From assembly GCA_905214495.1 (NCBI GenBank), contig CAJMLW010000008.1, positions 1 through 64,000 of the forward strand: a stretch of 64,000 nucleotides of DNA, in the 5' to 3' direction. Position 1 is the stretch's first letter. Each line of letters starts with the position of its first letter. This DNA is from an uncultured bacterium (lineage in GTDB: Bacteria; Bacillota; Negativicutes; Veillonellales; Veillonellaceae). The notes below the pieces were generated by a model. The model did no database searches. It saw only the letters and a program-made list of their open reading frames with translations, and was not told the origin of the DNA. Both the position numbers and the translations under genes were made by a program. Below are positions 36,037 to 45,120 of this stretch, piece by piece.

Positions 36037-37377
36037 CTACGTTAAATAATTCAATAATTTAGTAACAGATTCAGGCAATGAGAATAGTACAATATGATCC
36101 CCCACTAACAGCTCTGTATTACCCCGTGGAACAATCGCTTCATCACCGCGGAGTATAACACCAACTAAGGCTTTACCAGGTAGACGAATATCTTTAAGCT
36201 GTTTACCAGCTACTGGAGATTGTTCTGTAATAAGAATCTCTATAGATTCAGCCTTGCCACCTTCAAAAGTCGATATGGAGACAACGCCTTCTCCACTTCG
36301 AACAAATCGTAGTATTTGTCCTGCAGTCATTAGACGTGGTGAAAATACAATATCTATACCAACTTGTTCCATGAGCATAATATATTCAGGACGTCCCACA
36401 CGAACAACGGTTTTAGGTATGCCCATATGTTTCCCTACTAAAGCAACTAAAAGATTTAATTTATCATCATCTGTTAAAACAATAATAACATCATTATCGG
36501 CTACTTCTTCGGCTTCTAATAAATCAAAATCCGTACCATCCCCATTGATGACAATGGCTTTATCCACTTGTGCAGCCAAGGCTTCACAACGTTCAATATC
36601 CTTCTCAATAACCTTAACAGTAAATCCTGCTTTTTCCAATAAGATAGCTAGATTACGACCTAATAAACCAGCGCCTACGATAACAGCCCGTTTATGGAAG
36701 GTTGCATGATTAGAAAACCATTCTTGTTCTACTTCATTAATACCATCTTTTAAACCTAAAAAGAAAACACTGTCATTAGGTAATAGTATGCTTTCACCAT
36801 GAGGTATAATCATTTCACCTAATCGTAAAATGCCAACCAATAACACACCTTCTGGAAAAGTTAACTCTTTTAAAGGTTTATTTACAAGCGGGAATGTACT
36901 ATTAATTTTAAATTCCATTAAACGTACAGCACCTTGACCAAATTCTTCTACGTCCAAAGCGGATGGTGTTTCAATAATATGAAGTAATTCTTGCGCCGTA
37001 ACCATTTCTGGATTAATGAATAAATCAACACCTAATCGTTCTTTCATATGATCGTCCATATGATCAACGATATTTGTATCCCTTACACGTGCTACAGTAG
37101 ATGGAACACCTGCTATTTTAGCTACCGCACAAGATAACATATTAACTTCATCTGAATCGGTAACTGAGATAAACATCCCCACATCAGATAAGTCAATTTC
37201 ATTCAACAACTGAATGTCGCTACCATTACCGCATACTAAACTAACATCCAATGTATTTTCAAGATTATGGATACGCTCCTGTGAACGATCTATAAGATAT
37301 ACATCATGATCATCTTGCACCAGTCTTTCACACAAGGAATACCCAACCTTACCAGCACCTACTACAATAATCTTCAT
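36037..37377 (-). CDS. trkA: Potassium uptake regulatory subunit TrkA
   Basis: 446-aa cytosolic gating ring subunit with two RCK modules. Each starts with a Rossmann NAD-binding motif (GAGKVGYSLCE at the N-terminus and GAGLLGRNLAI near 230) and ends with a TrkA-C ligand domain. The duplicated form is the classic TrkA rather than the single-module KtrA. In the operon trkA precedes trkH. Confidence 0.96.
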   Translation of the reverse strand: MKIIVVGAGKVGYSLCERLVQDDHDVYLIDRSQERIHNLENTLDVSLVCGNGSDIQLLNEIDLSDVGMFISVTDSDEVNMLSCAVAKIAGVPSTVARVRDTNIVDHMDDHMKERLGVDLFINPEMVTAQELLHIIETPSALDVEEFGQGAVRLMEFKINSTFPLVNKPLKELTFPEGVLLVGILRLGEMIIPHGESILLPNDSVFFLGLKDGINEVEQEWFSNHATFHKRAVIVGAGLLGRNLAILLEKAGFTVKVIEKDIERCEALAAQVDKAIVINGDGTDFDLLEAEEVADNDVIIVLTDDDKLNLLVALVGKHMGIPKTVVRVGRPEYIMLMEQVGIDIVFSPRLMTAGQILRFVRSGEGVVSISTFEGGKAESIEILITEQSPVAGKQLKDIRLPGKALVGVILRGDEAIVPRGNTELLVGDHIVLFSLPESVTKLLNYLT

Positions 37378-37380
37378 AGT

Positions 37381-38274
37381 TTAGTCCTCTTGTGAATTTG
37401 GGGTCCATTGTTTACCAGTTTCTGTCAACAATGTCCAACCATCTTCTTGTACTACAAGGCGGGATTTCATTAAATGACCTAAAGCTCGTTTAAAAGCAGC
37501 CTTACTGATATTAAACTTATCCTTAATCAACATAGCTGATGACTCATCACTATAAGGCATTTTACCGCCTCGTTGTAAAAGGTATTCCATAATAATCTGA
37601 CCATCAGAGATTAACGCTTTTTCTTTAATTGGACGCATTGACACATTAATACGACCATCTTCGCGTTTGAAAGTAACACGAGCCTCTACCATTTCCCCAA
37701 CATTTAACTTTCTTGTCATTTCTGATCGATGTAAAAAAGCAATCCATCGTTCAGGGGTAATAAAGAAGGCTCCATCACTAGTCAAATTATAAATAGCACC
37801 ACTTACTTCTTGTCCTACAACAGCATCGGTAGCCGCTTTAGAGGCACGGCGCATTTCATCATCAACGTCCATAGAAACTGCCATACGTCCAGATTTATCG
37901 GTATACAGTTTCACCCATACCTTTTCCCCTACTTGAGGTCTACCACGCATTTCGGCATGAGGCATAAAAATTCCCCGCTCTGTGCCCACCTCAACGAAGC
38001 ACCCAAAATTGGTTACACTGATAATCTCCACATAACCAATTTGACCGACCTTCATAGCAGGTAATCGCATGGAGGCTGTCAAACGGCCCTTAGGATCTCG
38101 ATATAAAAATACCTCTACTTCATCACCTATGGCAACTGGTGAAGTTTGTTGATCCTTATGGAGCAAAATATCATCATTTGTATTTCCCGTTTGACCATCA
38201 AGGAAAGCGCCATGATCACTAGTGCGTAGAACACGCAGTGTAGCAATGATATTTTCCAATAATTCGCTAGCCAT
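37381..38274 (-). CDS. cvfB: CvfB-family S1 RNA-binding protein
   Basis: 297 aa: three consecutive S1/OB domains (about 10-60, 75-140, 150-215) and a C-terminal winged-helix domain (about 228-290), the order of CvfB, an RNA-binding virulence regulator in Staphylococcus. No catalytic motif. It sits between rsfS and trkA with 3-bp gaps. Confidence 0.9.
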   Translation of the reverse strand: MASELLENIIATLRVLRTSDHGAFLDGQTGNTNDDILLHKDQQTSPVAIGDEVEVFLYRDPKGRLTASMRLPAMKVGQIGYVEIISVTNFGCFVEVGTERGIFMPHAEMRGRPQVGEKVWVKLYTDKSGRMAVSMDVDDEMRRASKAATDAVVGQEVSGAIYNLTSDGAFFITPERWIAFLHRSEMTRKLNVGEMVEARVTFKREDGRINVSMRPIKEKALISDGQIIMEYLLQRGGKMPYSDESSAMLIKDKFNISKAAFKRALGHLMKSRLVVQEDGWTLLTETGKQWTPNSQED

Positions 38275-38277
38275 AGA

Positions 38278-38640
38278 TTATTCTCCTTCAAAAGGAACAC
38301 GTTCAGCATCATTCCATAAGGCTTCTAGTCCATAAAATTCACGAATTTCATCGTTACCAAACACGTGACAAATAATATCACCAAAGTCCAATAATACCCA
38401 TTCACCTTCGCGATATCCTTCACGATGGAGGACCGTCATACCTTGTTCTGCTGCTATATCCTCAATTTCATCTGCAATACTTTGCGATTGTTTAATATTA
38501 TTGGCACTTACAACCATAAAATAATCGCCTAACATAGAAACACCTTCCAAATCAAGTATTTCGATATCATGACCTTTCTTATCATAAGCTGCTTGTGCAA
38601 GCGCTAAAACATGTTGTTTAATTTCTTCCTTTTGTTTCAT
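38278..38640 (-). CDS. rsfS: Ribosomal silencing factor RsfS
   Basis: 120 aa. Binds uL14 on the 50S subunit and blocks subunit joining when nutrients are scarce. Conserved DYFMVVSANNIKQSQSIADEI and EGEWVLLDFGDIICHVF segments are intact. nadD-yqeK-LCP-rsfS is the usual Firmicute order. Confidence 0.96.
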   Translation of the reverse strand: MKQKEEIKQHVLALAQAAYDKKGHDIEILDLEGVSMLGDYFMVVSANNIKQSQSIADEIEDIAAEQGMTVLHREGYREGEWVLLDFGDIICHVFGNDEIREFYGLEALWNDAERVPFEGE

Positions 38641-38651
38641 TGTATCTCCTA

Positions 38652-39776
38652 TTATTCTTTCTTCTCTGGTTCTAAACCTGGTTCTGATGGTTTTACACGT
38701 GTGCTTTGTTCTGATTCTACTGCAACAGGTGCTTTTTTAATTCCAGGTGTAGAAACAAATTGACTTAAATCTTCTGGTGCCAATGTCCCCATTGTAATTC
38801 CCACTAAGCGCTGAGCTTCAGTTGGATTTACATGCCAATACACGATATCATTAATTTTTTCTTTTTCACCAGGCAAAATATATAAATGAATATGGTCTTT
38901 ATCCATTTGACCGATAGAACGCATTAATTTAATAGCATCCCATGTAGATATATTACTATCATAATGGCTCCATAAACGCCATATATGCCAAGCTTTTGTA
39001 ATAAACCAAGTATCTTGTTCCCGATCAACCCATAATTTTAAGAACCGTTCTTGTCGTTGAACGCGTCCAAAATTATCATTATTTTCATCTGTGTAGCGTA
39101 AATATGCTAATGCATTATCACTATCTAGATTCTGATACCCTCTGTGTAAATCTATATCTTTACTACCTGTTTCAGCATCAACATGTTCCATATTCTTTTC
39201 TACGTAAAACTGTTGACTGCCTAAAACATCACTTGTTTTTTTAAAAGCTGCCTCATCAACGACAACATAGTAAGGTATGCTGATATGGAATATATCCTCT
39301 ACAACGGCTTTCGTTAATTCAATGTTACCTTCTGCATACATTTGATTTAACATAGACGCAGATTTTTGATCTCTACTTTCAATTTTACTATTGCTAGGAA
39401 TACCAATTATATCCATCGTATTGGTATTCATATTAATAGACATAAGGAATAATGAGTCAGCTTGACTCGGATTATTTTTATCTCGCCCTACAATTAATAC
39501 ATACACAGGCTTGTCCAATGCTTTCTGTTCTACATTAACCGTATCAGTATGCTTAGGTTCACTGGATTCTTCAATCTCACTTGCCGTATCAGTTTGTGTT
39601 ACTCGATGATATACATAGCTGATTCCACTATACATACCCCAACCGATGCCACAAATAACAGTAAGTGCTAACACGAATGCGATGATTAGACGGCCCCATT
39701 GTAGCCTATTTTTTTTCATCTGACGTTCTCGACGTCTTCTACGGCGACGAGCTTGCGCCTTTTCAAGTTCATCCAT
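38652..39776 (-). CDS. LytR-CpsA-Psr (LCP) family membrane protein
   Basis: 374 aa. Cytosolic Arg-rich stretch, one transmembrane helix (about 27-50), and an extracellular LCP domain (about 90-330) of the type that ligates glycopolymers to peptidoglycan. The LCP domain has IVGRD, followed by conserved Arg residues (RYTDENNDNFGRVQRQERFL). The C-terminal tail is charged and Pro/Glu-rich. ATG 39776 has GGAGG at 8 nt; the GTG three codons earlier overlaps the SD. It overlaps yqeK by 8 bp. The acceptor polymer is unknown in this wall type. Confidence 0.92.
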   Translation of the reverse strand: MDELEKAQARRRRRRRERQMKKNRLQWGRLIIAFVLALTVICGIGWGMYSGISYVYHRVTQTDTASEIEESSEPKHTDTVNVEQKALDKPVYVLIVGRDKNNPSQADSLFLMSINMNTNTMDIIGIPSNSKIESRDQKSASMLNQMYAEGNIELTKAVVEDIFHISIPYYVVVDEAAFKKTSDVLGSQQFYVEKNMEHVDAETGSKDIDLHRGYQNLDSDNALAYLRYTDENNDNFGRVQRQERFLKLWVDREQDTWFITKAWHIWRLWSHYDSNISTWDAIKLMRSIGQMDKDHIHLYILPGEKEKINDIVYWHVNPTEAQRLVGITMGTLAPEDLSQFVSTPGIKKAPVAVESEQSTRVKPSEPGLEPEKKE

Positions 39777-40350
39777 TGTAGGCACCTCCTTTTTTCATAT
39801 GATGTATAAGATCATTACGACTAACAATAGTAAGAGGATAAATAGTATCACAACTATCAATTAAATGTCGAATTGTCATATCAAATCCACATAATACTCC
39901 AGCGTCAAGAGACTGTTCTGCAGCTGCACGAATATCATTTACTCCAGGAAAATTACGGTTAGGCTCAATATAATCGGCTAAAAAAATAACTTTATCCAAC
40001 TTTGACATGCCCACTTTTCCAGTTGTATGAACACGTATTGCTTCTAATACTTCTCGATTAGTAATACCATAATGAGTATTCGCTAACACCATACCTGCTA
40101 AACCATGTAATAAAGCACCGCTATGTAACATATCAACATCACAGGCTAAATCTGCAACTAAATCTTGCATTTCCAATAATGGTAATTCTTTAGCACAGTC
40201 ATGTAACATCGCTGCTAACCGAGCGTCTTCTACATTAGCTCCATATTTTTTAGCTAAATAAATCGCTGACTCTACAACACCTAAGGTGTGTATAAAACGC
40301 TTTTTACTTAATTTATTAGATAAGTCGGTTTCAATTTGTTGTATATCCAC
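39769..40350 (-). CDS. yqeK: HD-domain Ap4A hydrolase YqeK
   Basis: 193 aa. HD hydrolase with H...HD (MLHDCAKELP) and a later D; YqeK proteins symmetrically hydrolyse diadenosine tetraphosphate to ADP. It follows nadD by 6 bp, the standard context. Confidence 0.94.
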   Translation of the reverse strand: MDIQQIETDLSNKLSKKRFIHTLGVVESAIYLAKKYGANVEDARLAAMLHDCAKELPLLEMQDLVADLACDVDMLHSGALLHGLAGMVLANTHYGITNREVLEAIRVHTTGKVGMSKLDKVIFLADYIEPNRNFPGVNDIRAAAEQSLDAGVLCGFDMTIRHLIDSCDTIYPLTIVSRNDLIHHMKKGGAYNG

Positions 40351-40356
40351 CTTTAA

Positions 40357-40971
40357 TTATTCCTTCCGATAAATATCATATTTTTCAATATATTGAACTA
40401 CACATTTAGGTAACATATATCTGACCGTCAAGCCATGACGCAGTCGGTCTCGTAAATAAGTAGCAGATAATTTCATTTCTGGTACATTCATTAAATGAAT
40501 TCTATTCTTAGCTTTTAGACCTAATAACTCTAATGTTGTATCAACAACTTGAGATCCATCAGGCCTCATAGCACCAATAAAATGACAATGCTCTAATAAT
40601 TCATCAATAAATTTCCAATTAGGCAAATCTCGTATTGTATCTGTACCAGCAATAAAGTAAAAAGAAACAGAATCTCCATATATTTTTTTGAAATGATGAA
40701 TAGTATCAATTGTATAGGAAGGCCCTTCACGACGCATTTCCACATCGGATATTTCAAAATACGGGTTATCTGCTACCGCCGCAGCCGTCATGGCATAACG
40801 ATGCTTAGCATCAATAACATCATTATGTTTATGAGGAGGTATTCTTGCAGGAACAAATATAACCTTTTCTAAATGAAAGCTTTCCCTTGCTACTTCTGCA
40901 ATCATTAGATGTCCTAAGTGGATAGGGTTAAAAGTTCCGCCTATAATACCAATCCGCCGTTTCTCTACCAT
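40357..40971 (-). CDS. nadD: Nicotinate-nucleotide adenylyltransferase
   Basis: Adenylates nicotinate mononucleotide in NAD synthesis. 204 aa with GGTFNPIHLGH at the N-terminus (HxGH motif) and a C-terminal SATYLRDRLRHG version of ISSTxIR. ATG 40971 lies inside the end of a newly noted 48-codon gene, overlapping it by 7 nt; an AAAGGGTG is about 10 nt upstream. The longer frame would read through that gene. Confidence 0.95.
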   Translation of the reverse strand: MVEKRRIGIIGGTFNPIHLGHLMIAEVARESFHLEKVIFVPARIPPHKHNDVIDAKHRYAMTAAAVADNPYFEISDVEMRREGPSYTIDTIHHFKKIYGDSVSFYFIAGTDTIRDLPNWKFIDELLEHCHFIGAMRPDGSQVVDTTLELLGLKAKNRIHLMNVPEMKLSATYLRDRLRHGLTVRYMLPKCVVQYIEKYDIYRKE

Positions 40972-41111
40972 ATATAAGTCACACCCTTTATGACTATAAT
41001 ACAAATCAAGATAAATAATGCTAATGCTTTTACATACGATACCCACTCATAACGACCTTTTGGAGTCTGAATATAACGATAATAGGCTCGTATCAAATAA
41101 TATAAACGCAT
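40965..41111 (-). CDS. Small membrane protein (48 aa) between proA and nadD
   Basis: Unannotated-size open frame of 48 codons. Its ATG (41111-41109) overlaps the proA stop as TGATG, and its TAG overlaps the nadD start by 7 nt, so it fills the whole proA-nadD gap with coupled junctions at both ends. The predicted protein begins MRLYYLIRAYYRYIQTPKG, a Tyr/Arg-rich amphipathic segment, then has one hydrophobic helix (about residues 28-44) with the basic residues on the N-terminal side. I do not recognise a family. No separate SD is visible, so expression would depend on coupling. Confidence 0.6.
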   Translation of the reverse strand: MRLYYLIRAYYRYIQTPKGRYEWVSYVKALALFILICIIVIKGVTYIW

Positions 41112-42364
41112 CACGAACGAATTTGTCCTGTACCAAATACAAAATATTTATAGGATGTTAATGCTTGTAATCCCATTGGTCCACGAGCATGGAGTTTTTG
41201 TGTACTAATGCCAATTTCAGCACCAAATCCAAATTCAAAACCATCTGTGAAACGTGTAGACGCGTTATGATATACAGTAGAACAATCGATAAGATTCATA
41301 AAATGCTGAGCGGTTTTCATATTATCTGTTACAATCGATTCAGAATGATGTGTCGTATATTGATTAATATGTGAAATAGCCTCATCCACAGATGATACAA
41401 TAGCTACATTTAAATCAAAATCATTATATTCTGTACTAAATGAGTGCTCATCAACAGCAATCCCCTTAACAATCTGTAATACATCTGGTGTACCGTGAAT
41501 CGTTACATGATGGGGCTCTAATTTATGGTCTAATGCCAACAGAAACTCATGAGCAATTGATTTATGAACCAATAGAGTCTCCATAGAATTACATACAGAA
41601 GGACGTTGTACCTTTGCATTCACAGCAATATCAACAGCCATGTCAATGTTAGCTTCAGCATCAACATAGGTATGACAGACACCGCTTCCCGTCTCTATAA
41701 CTGGTATCATACTATCACGTACAACCCGTTGTATTAATCCTGCACCACCACGTGGAATCACTACATCTATATAACGACGTTGTTGTAGCAATACACTTAC
41801 AGCTTCACGATCTAATACTTCTACTAACTGGATAGCTCCTCTTGGTAAATCATTGGCTTCTAATACATCTTGCATAATAGATACGATGACGCGATTTGTA
41901 CGGAATGCTTCCCTACCACCGCGCAGAATAGTGGCATTAGCGGTTTTAAAGCATAAGGCGCCAGCATCAACAGTTACATTAGGACGCGCTTCAAAAATGA
42001 TACCTATAACACCAAATGGTACGGCACGCTTTTCAATGTGAAGTCCGTTAGGCCTATTAATAGTTTCAAGTATGGTTCCTACCGGTGATGGTAATAGACT
42101 AACTTGACGAACACCTTCTGCCATTTGATTAATACGCTCTTTAGATAGTAGTAATCTATCCAACATCGTATCAGGCACCACGCCTCTAGCCGAATCCATA
42201 TCCATGTGATTGGCAGTTAAAATTTGTTCACTATGTTGAACTAACGCATCGGCCATAGCATATAATACCTCATTGATGCGTTTCTCTGGTAATTGCTGTA
42301 AAACAATAGATGCTGCTCGTGCAGATTCACCCATTTCTTTAAATTTACTTTCATATGAATTCAT
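41111..42364 (-). CDS. proA: Gamma-glutamyl phosphate reductase
   Basis: Second step of proline synthesis, reducing gamma-glutamyl phosphate to the semialdehyde. 417 aa of the aldehyde dehydrogenase fold: FEARPNVTVDA near the N-terminal third and the catalytic-Cys motif RPSVCNSMET. ATG 42364 follows GAGG at 6 nt; a TTG five codons earlier is disfavoured. It follows proB after 11 bp. Confidence 0.97.
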   Translation of the reverse strand: MNSYESKFKEMGESARAASIVLQQLPEKRINEVLYAMADALVQHSEQILTANHMDMDSARGVVPDTMLDRLLLSKERINQMAEGVRQVSLLPSPVGTILETINRPNGLHIEKRAVPFGVIGIIFEARPNVTVDAGALCFKTANATILRGGREAFRTNRVIVSIMQDVLEANDLPRGAIQLVEVLDREAVSVLLQQRRYIDVVIPRGGAGLIQRVVRDSMIPVIETGSGVCHTYVDAEANIDMAVDIAVNAKVQRPSVCNSMETLLVHKSIAHEFLLALDHKLEPHHVTIHGTPDVLQIVKGIAVDEHSFSTEYNDFDLNVAIVSSVDEAISHINQYTTHHSESIVTDNMKTAQHFMNLIDCSTVYHNASTRFTDGFEFGFGAEIGISTQKLHARGPMGLQALTSYKYFVFGTGQIRS

Positions 42365-42375
42365 ACTGCACCTCA

Positions 42376-43497
42376 TCAATGAATAATTACTAGATTATTT
42401 CTGTGAACAACCTCATCATATGTTGTATCAATTTCTAATACACGAGCTATATCTTGCGTATTGTGACCTCTAATCTTAAGTAAATCCGTAGAACTATAAT
42501 TCACTAATCCTCTAGCGATTTCTTTTCCCTTAGCAATAATTGACACTGTATCACCAGGTTCAAAAGACCCATCCACTTCAATAATACCAGCTGGTAAAAT
42601 ACTAGCTCCGTGATTTAATACGGCTTTCGTACATCCTTCATCTATAGTAATGCTTCCACTTAACCGTTTCCCATAAGCTACCCAATGATGCTTTTGAGAA
42701 ACACCTTGATCATTAGCGACAAATAATGTACCTATATTCTCACCTTTACATACTTTACGTAAAGAATTATCCGATTCACCACTAGCAATAATCATATGTA
42801 TACCTGAATTAGTCGCCATATGAGCAGCCTTAATTTTTGTATACATTCCACCAGTACCCATACTTGAACCTGCACCGCCAGCGATTTCATAAGTTTCATC
42901 GGTAATTACAGAAACTTCGTGGATTAAAGTAGCTGTAGAATCTGTAGCTGGATTAGCCGTATATAAACCATCAATATCAGATAAAATAATAAGCACATCG
43001 GCTTCTACAATCCCTGCTACAGTAGCCGATAATGTATCATTATCGCCTATTTTGTATTCTTCAATAGCTACTACATCATTTTCATTAATGATTGGAATGA
43101 CATGTAATTGTAATAACGCATGTAATGTATTTCGTAGGTTCAAATAGCTATGACGAGAAGTGCTATCCTCCTTTGTCAATAATATTTGAGCAACCGTTCT
43201 ACCGTACTCTCGAAACATGCGTTCATACATATGAATGAGTACACCTTGTCCTACCGCTGCTGATGCTTGTCGTAACACAAGATCTCTTGGTTTTTCTTTA
43301 AATCCTAACGGTGCAAGGCCTGCACCCGTAGCACCCGAGGAAACAAGAATAACCTCTTTCCCTTGGTTAGCAAGATCTGATAATTGACGGACTAAATGTT
43401 CTATCCGTTCTAAATTTAAATGACCATTTGGGTAACATAATGTACTGCTCCCCACTTTTACAACAATGCGTTTAGCATTCTTAATGGCATCTCTCAT
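42376..43497 (-). CDS. proB: Glutamate 5-kinase with PUA domain
   Basis: First step of proline synthesis. 373 aa: kinase domain (about 1-260) with KVGSSTL, SSGATGAG and NDND-like NENDVVAIEE, then a C-terminal PUA domain (about 278-355). Proline feedback normally acts on the kinase domain. Order yhbY-proB-proA. Confidence 0.97.
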   Translation of the reverse strand: MRDAIKNAKRIVVKVGSSTLCYPNGHLNLERIEHLVRQLSDLANQGKEVILVSSGATGAGLAPLGFKEKPRDLVLRQASAAVGQGVLIHMYERMFREYGRTVAQILLTKEDSTSRHSYLNLRNTLHALLQLHVIPIINENDVVAIEEYKIGDNDTLSATVAGIVEADVLIILSDIDGLYTANPATDSTATLIHEVSVITDETYEIAGGAGSSMGTGGMYTKIKAAHMATNSGIHMIIASGESDNSLRKVCKGENIGTLFVANDQGVSQKHHWVAYGKRLSGSITIDEGCTKAVLNHGASILPAGIIEVDGSFEPGDTVSIIAKGKEIARGLVNYSSTDLLKIRGHNTQDIARVLEIDTTYDEVVHRNNLVIIH

Positions 43498-43533
43498 ACA
43501 ATCATCTCCTATAAGGGAAAAAGGTTATAACTA

Positions 43534-43818
43534 TTATTTCGGTAATATAATTTTTGGTTCTTTTTTAGCTTTATAAAGAACACCATTGAATCCAATAACT
43601 TGTACTAACTCAGCACCAAGCATATCTGCTAATTCTTGGAAAATCGCTTTATCTTCTGGACTATTATTAAGCAATTTAACCTTGATTAACTCACGTGCCA
43701 TCAGTGCTGCTCGTGCACTATCAATCACGCTATCCTCAAGACCATTTTTACCAATTTGCACAACAGCTGGCATAGTTGCAGCTAATGAGCGTAAATACCG
43801 TTTCTGTTTTCCTGTCAT
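43534..43818 (-). CDS. yhbY: YhbY/CRM-domain RNA-binding protein
   Basis: 94-aa single CRM domain that associates with pre-50S ribosomes. Conserved features: KQKRYLRSLA, QIGKNGL and a central GG-like loop around IGFNGVLYK. It lies just after obgE, itself a 50S assembly GTPase. Confidence 0.94.
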   Translation of the reverse strand: MTGKQKRYLRSLAATMPAVVQIGKNGLEDSVIDSARAALMARELIKVKLLNNSPEDKAIFQELADMLGAELVQVIGFNGVLYKAKKEPKIILPK

Positions 43819-43826
43819 TATAACTC

Positions 43827-45098
43827 CTAGTCTCTGAATGTGAATCGTTGTTCACCAATAACAACTTCATCGCCTTCTTGACATCCTTTTTCACGTAATT
43901 TATTATCCAATTCCATGAAACGCCAAATACGTTGGAATCGGCGTAAGGATTGATCATCGTCAAGATTGGTCATTGCCACAAGTCGTTCGATACGTTTACC
44001 CGTAATATAGAAAGCAGCATCATCACCACGTGTAATAACAAATTCCGTATCTGGTTTTGCTTCATACATAACGGTATCATCAGTGGCTTCAACCTCTGGC
44101 TCATAATTTTCTACATAATAATACGCTCGTTCCATTAGCTCAGGTAAACCTTCACCCCTCAATGCATTGATTAAGAAAACTTCATAACCTTTGTCTTCAA
44201 AATAAGATTTTGTATTTGGAATTGTTTCATCATCAAAGACAAGATCTATTTTATTAAGTGCCACAATTTGTTTCTTATTAGCTAATTTTTCTGAGTATTT
44301 ACGCAACTCGTCATTAATAGCATCAAAATCTACTTTAGGGTCACGACCTTCCATGCCAGATACATCTAGAACGTGAATTAGAATATTCGTGCGTTCTACA
44401 TGGCGCAAGAAATTATGACCAAGGCCTACACCTTCACTAGCCCCTTCAATAAGACCAGGAATATCAGCTAATACAAAGCTACGATCACCAGGGAGCGTTA
44501 CAACACCCAATACAGGAGTTAATGTTGTAAAATGATAAGCCGCCACTTCTGGTTGTGCTTTAGATACTTTGCGTAGAATACTTGATTTACCAACGCTTGG
44601 ATAGCCAAGCAAGCCAACATCAGCCAATACCTTTAGCTCTAGTTGTAACCAGCGTTCTTCCCCTGGTTCCCCTTTTTCAGCAAAGGTAGGTGCACGATTA
44701 GAGCTAGATAAAAATCTCGCATTACCGCGTCCACCGCGACCGCCTTTAGCGATGATAAAGGTATCACCATCGTGAACTAAGTCACAGAATACCTTACCTG
44801 ATTCTTCGTCCTTAACAACGGTGCCTAATGGAACAGGAATAATTAAATCTTCTGCACCGCGACCATGTTTATTGGCGCTTTCACCATTCCCCCCCTTTGG
44901 CGCTTTAAATTGGCGTTTATACCGAAAATCTACAAGAGTATTAATATTTTTATCTGCTTTTAAAATAACATCTGCTCCTTGACCACCATCGCCACCGCTT
45001 GGTCCGCCATTAGGAACATATTTCTCTCGACGGAAACTAGACATACCGTCTCCGCCATCACCCGCTTTTACAAATACACGAGCGCGATCTATAAACAT
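43827..45098 (-). CDS. obgE: GTPase ObgE/CgtA
   Basis: Essential 50S-assembly and stress GTPase. 423 aa: glycine-rich Obg fold (about 1-158), G domain with GYPSVGKSS, DIPG and NKID, then the C-terminal OCT domain (about 345-423) found in Firmicute Obg proteins. RBS AAAAGGAT. First gene of the long run toward the tRNA array. Confidence 0.97.
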   Translation of the reverse strand: MFIDRARVFVKAGDGGDGMSSFRREKYVPNGGPSGGDGGQGADVILKADKNINTLVDFRYKRQFKAPKGGNGESANKHGRGAEDLIIPVPLGTVVKDEESGKVFCDLVHDGDTFIIAKGGRGGRGNARFLSSSNRAPTFAEKGEPGEERWLQLELKVLADVGLLGYPSVGKSSILRKVSKAQPEVAAYHFTTLTPVLGVVTLPGDRSFVLADIPGLIEGASEGVGLGHNFLRHVERTNILIHVLDVSGMEGRDPKVDFDAINDELRKYSEKLANKKQIVALNKIDLVFDDETIPNTKSYFEDKGYEVFLINALRGEGLPELMERAYYYVENYEPEVEATDDTVMYEAKPDTEFVITRGDDAAFYITGKRIERLVAMTNLDDDQSLRRFQRIWRFMELDNKLREKGCQEGDEVVIGEQRFTFRD

Positions 45099-45120
45099 AA
45101 TTACATCCTTTTCTGCAAAA

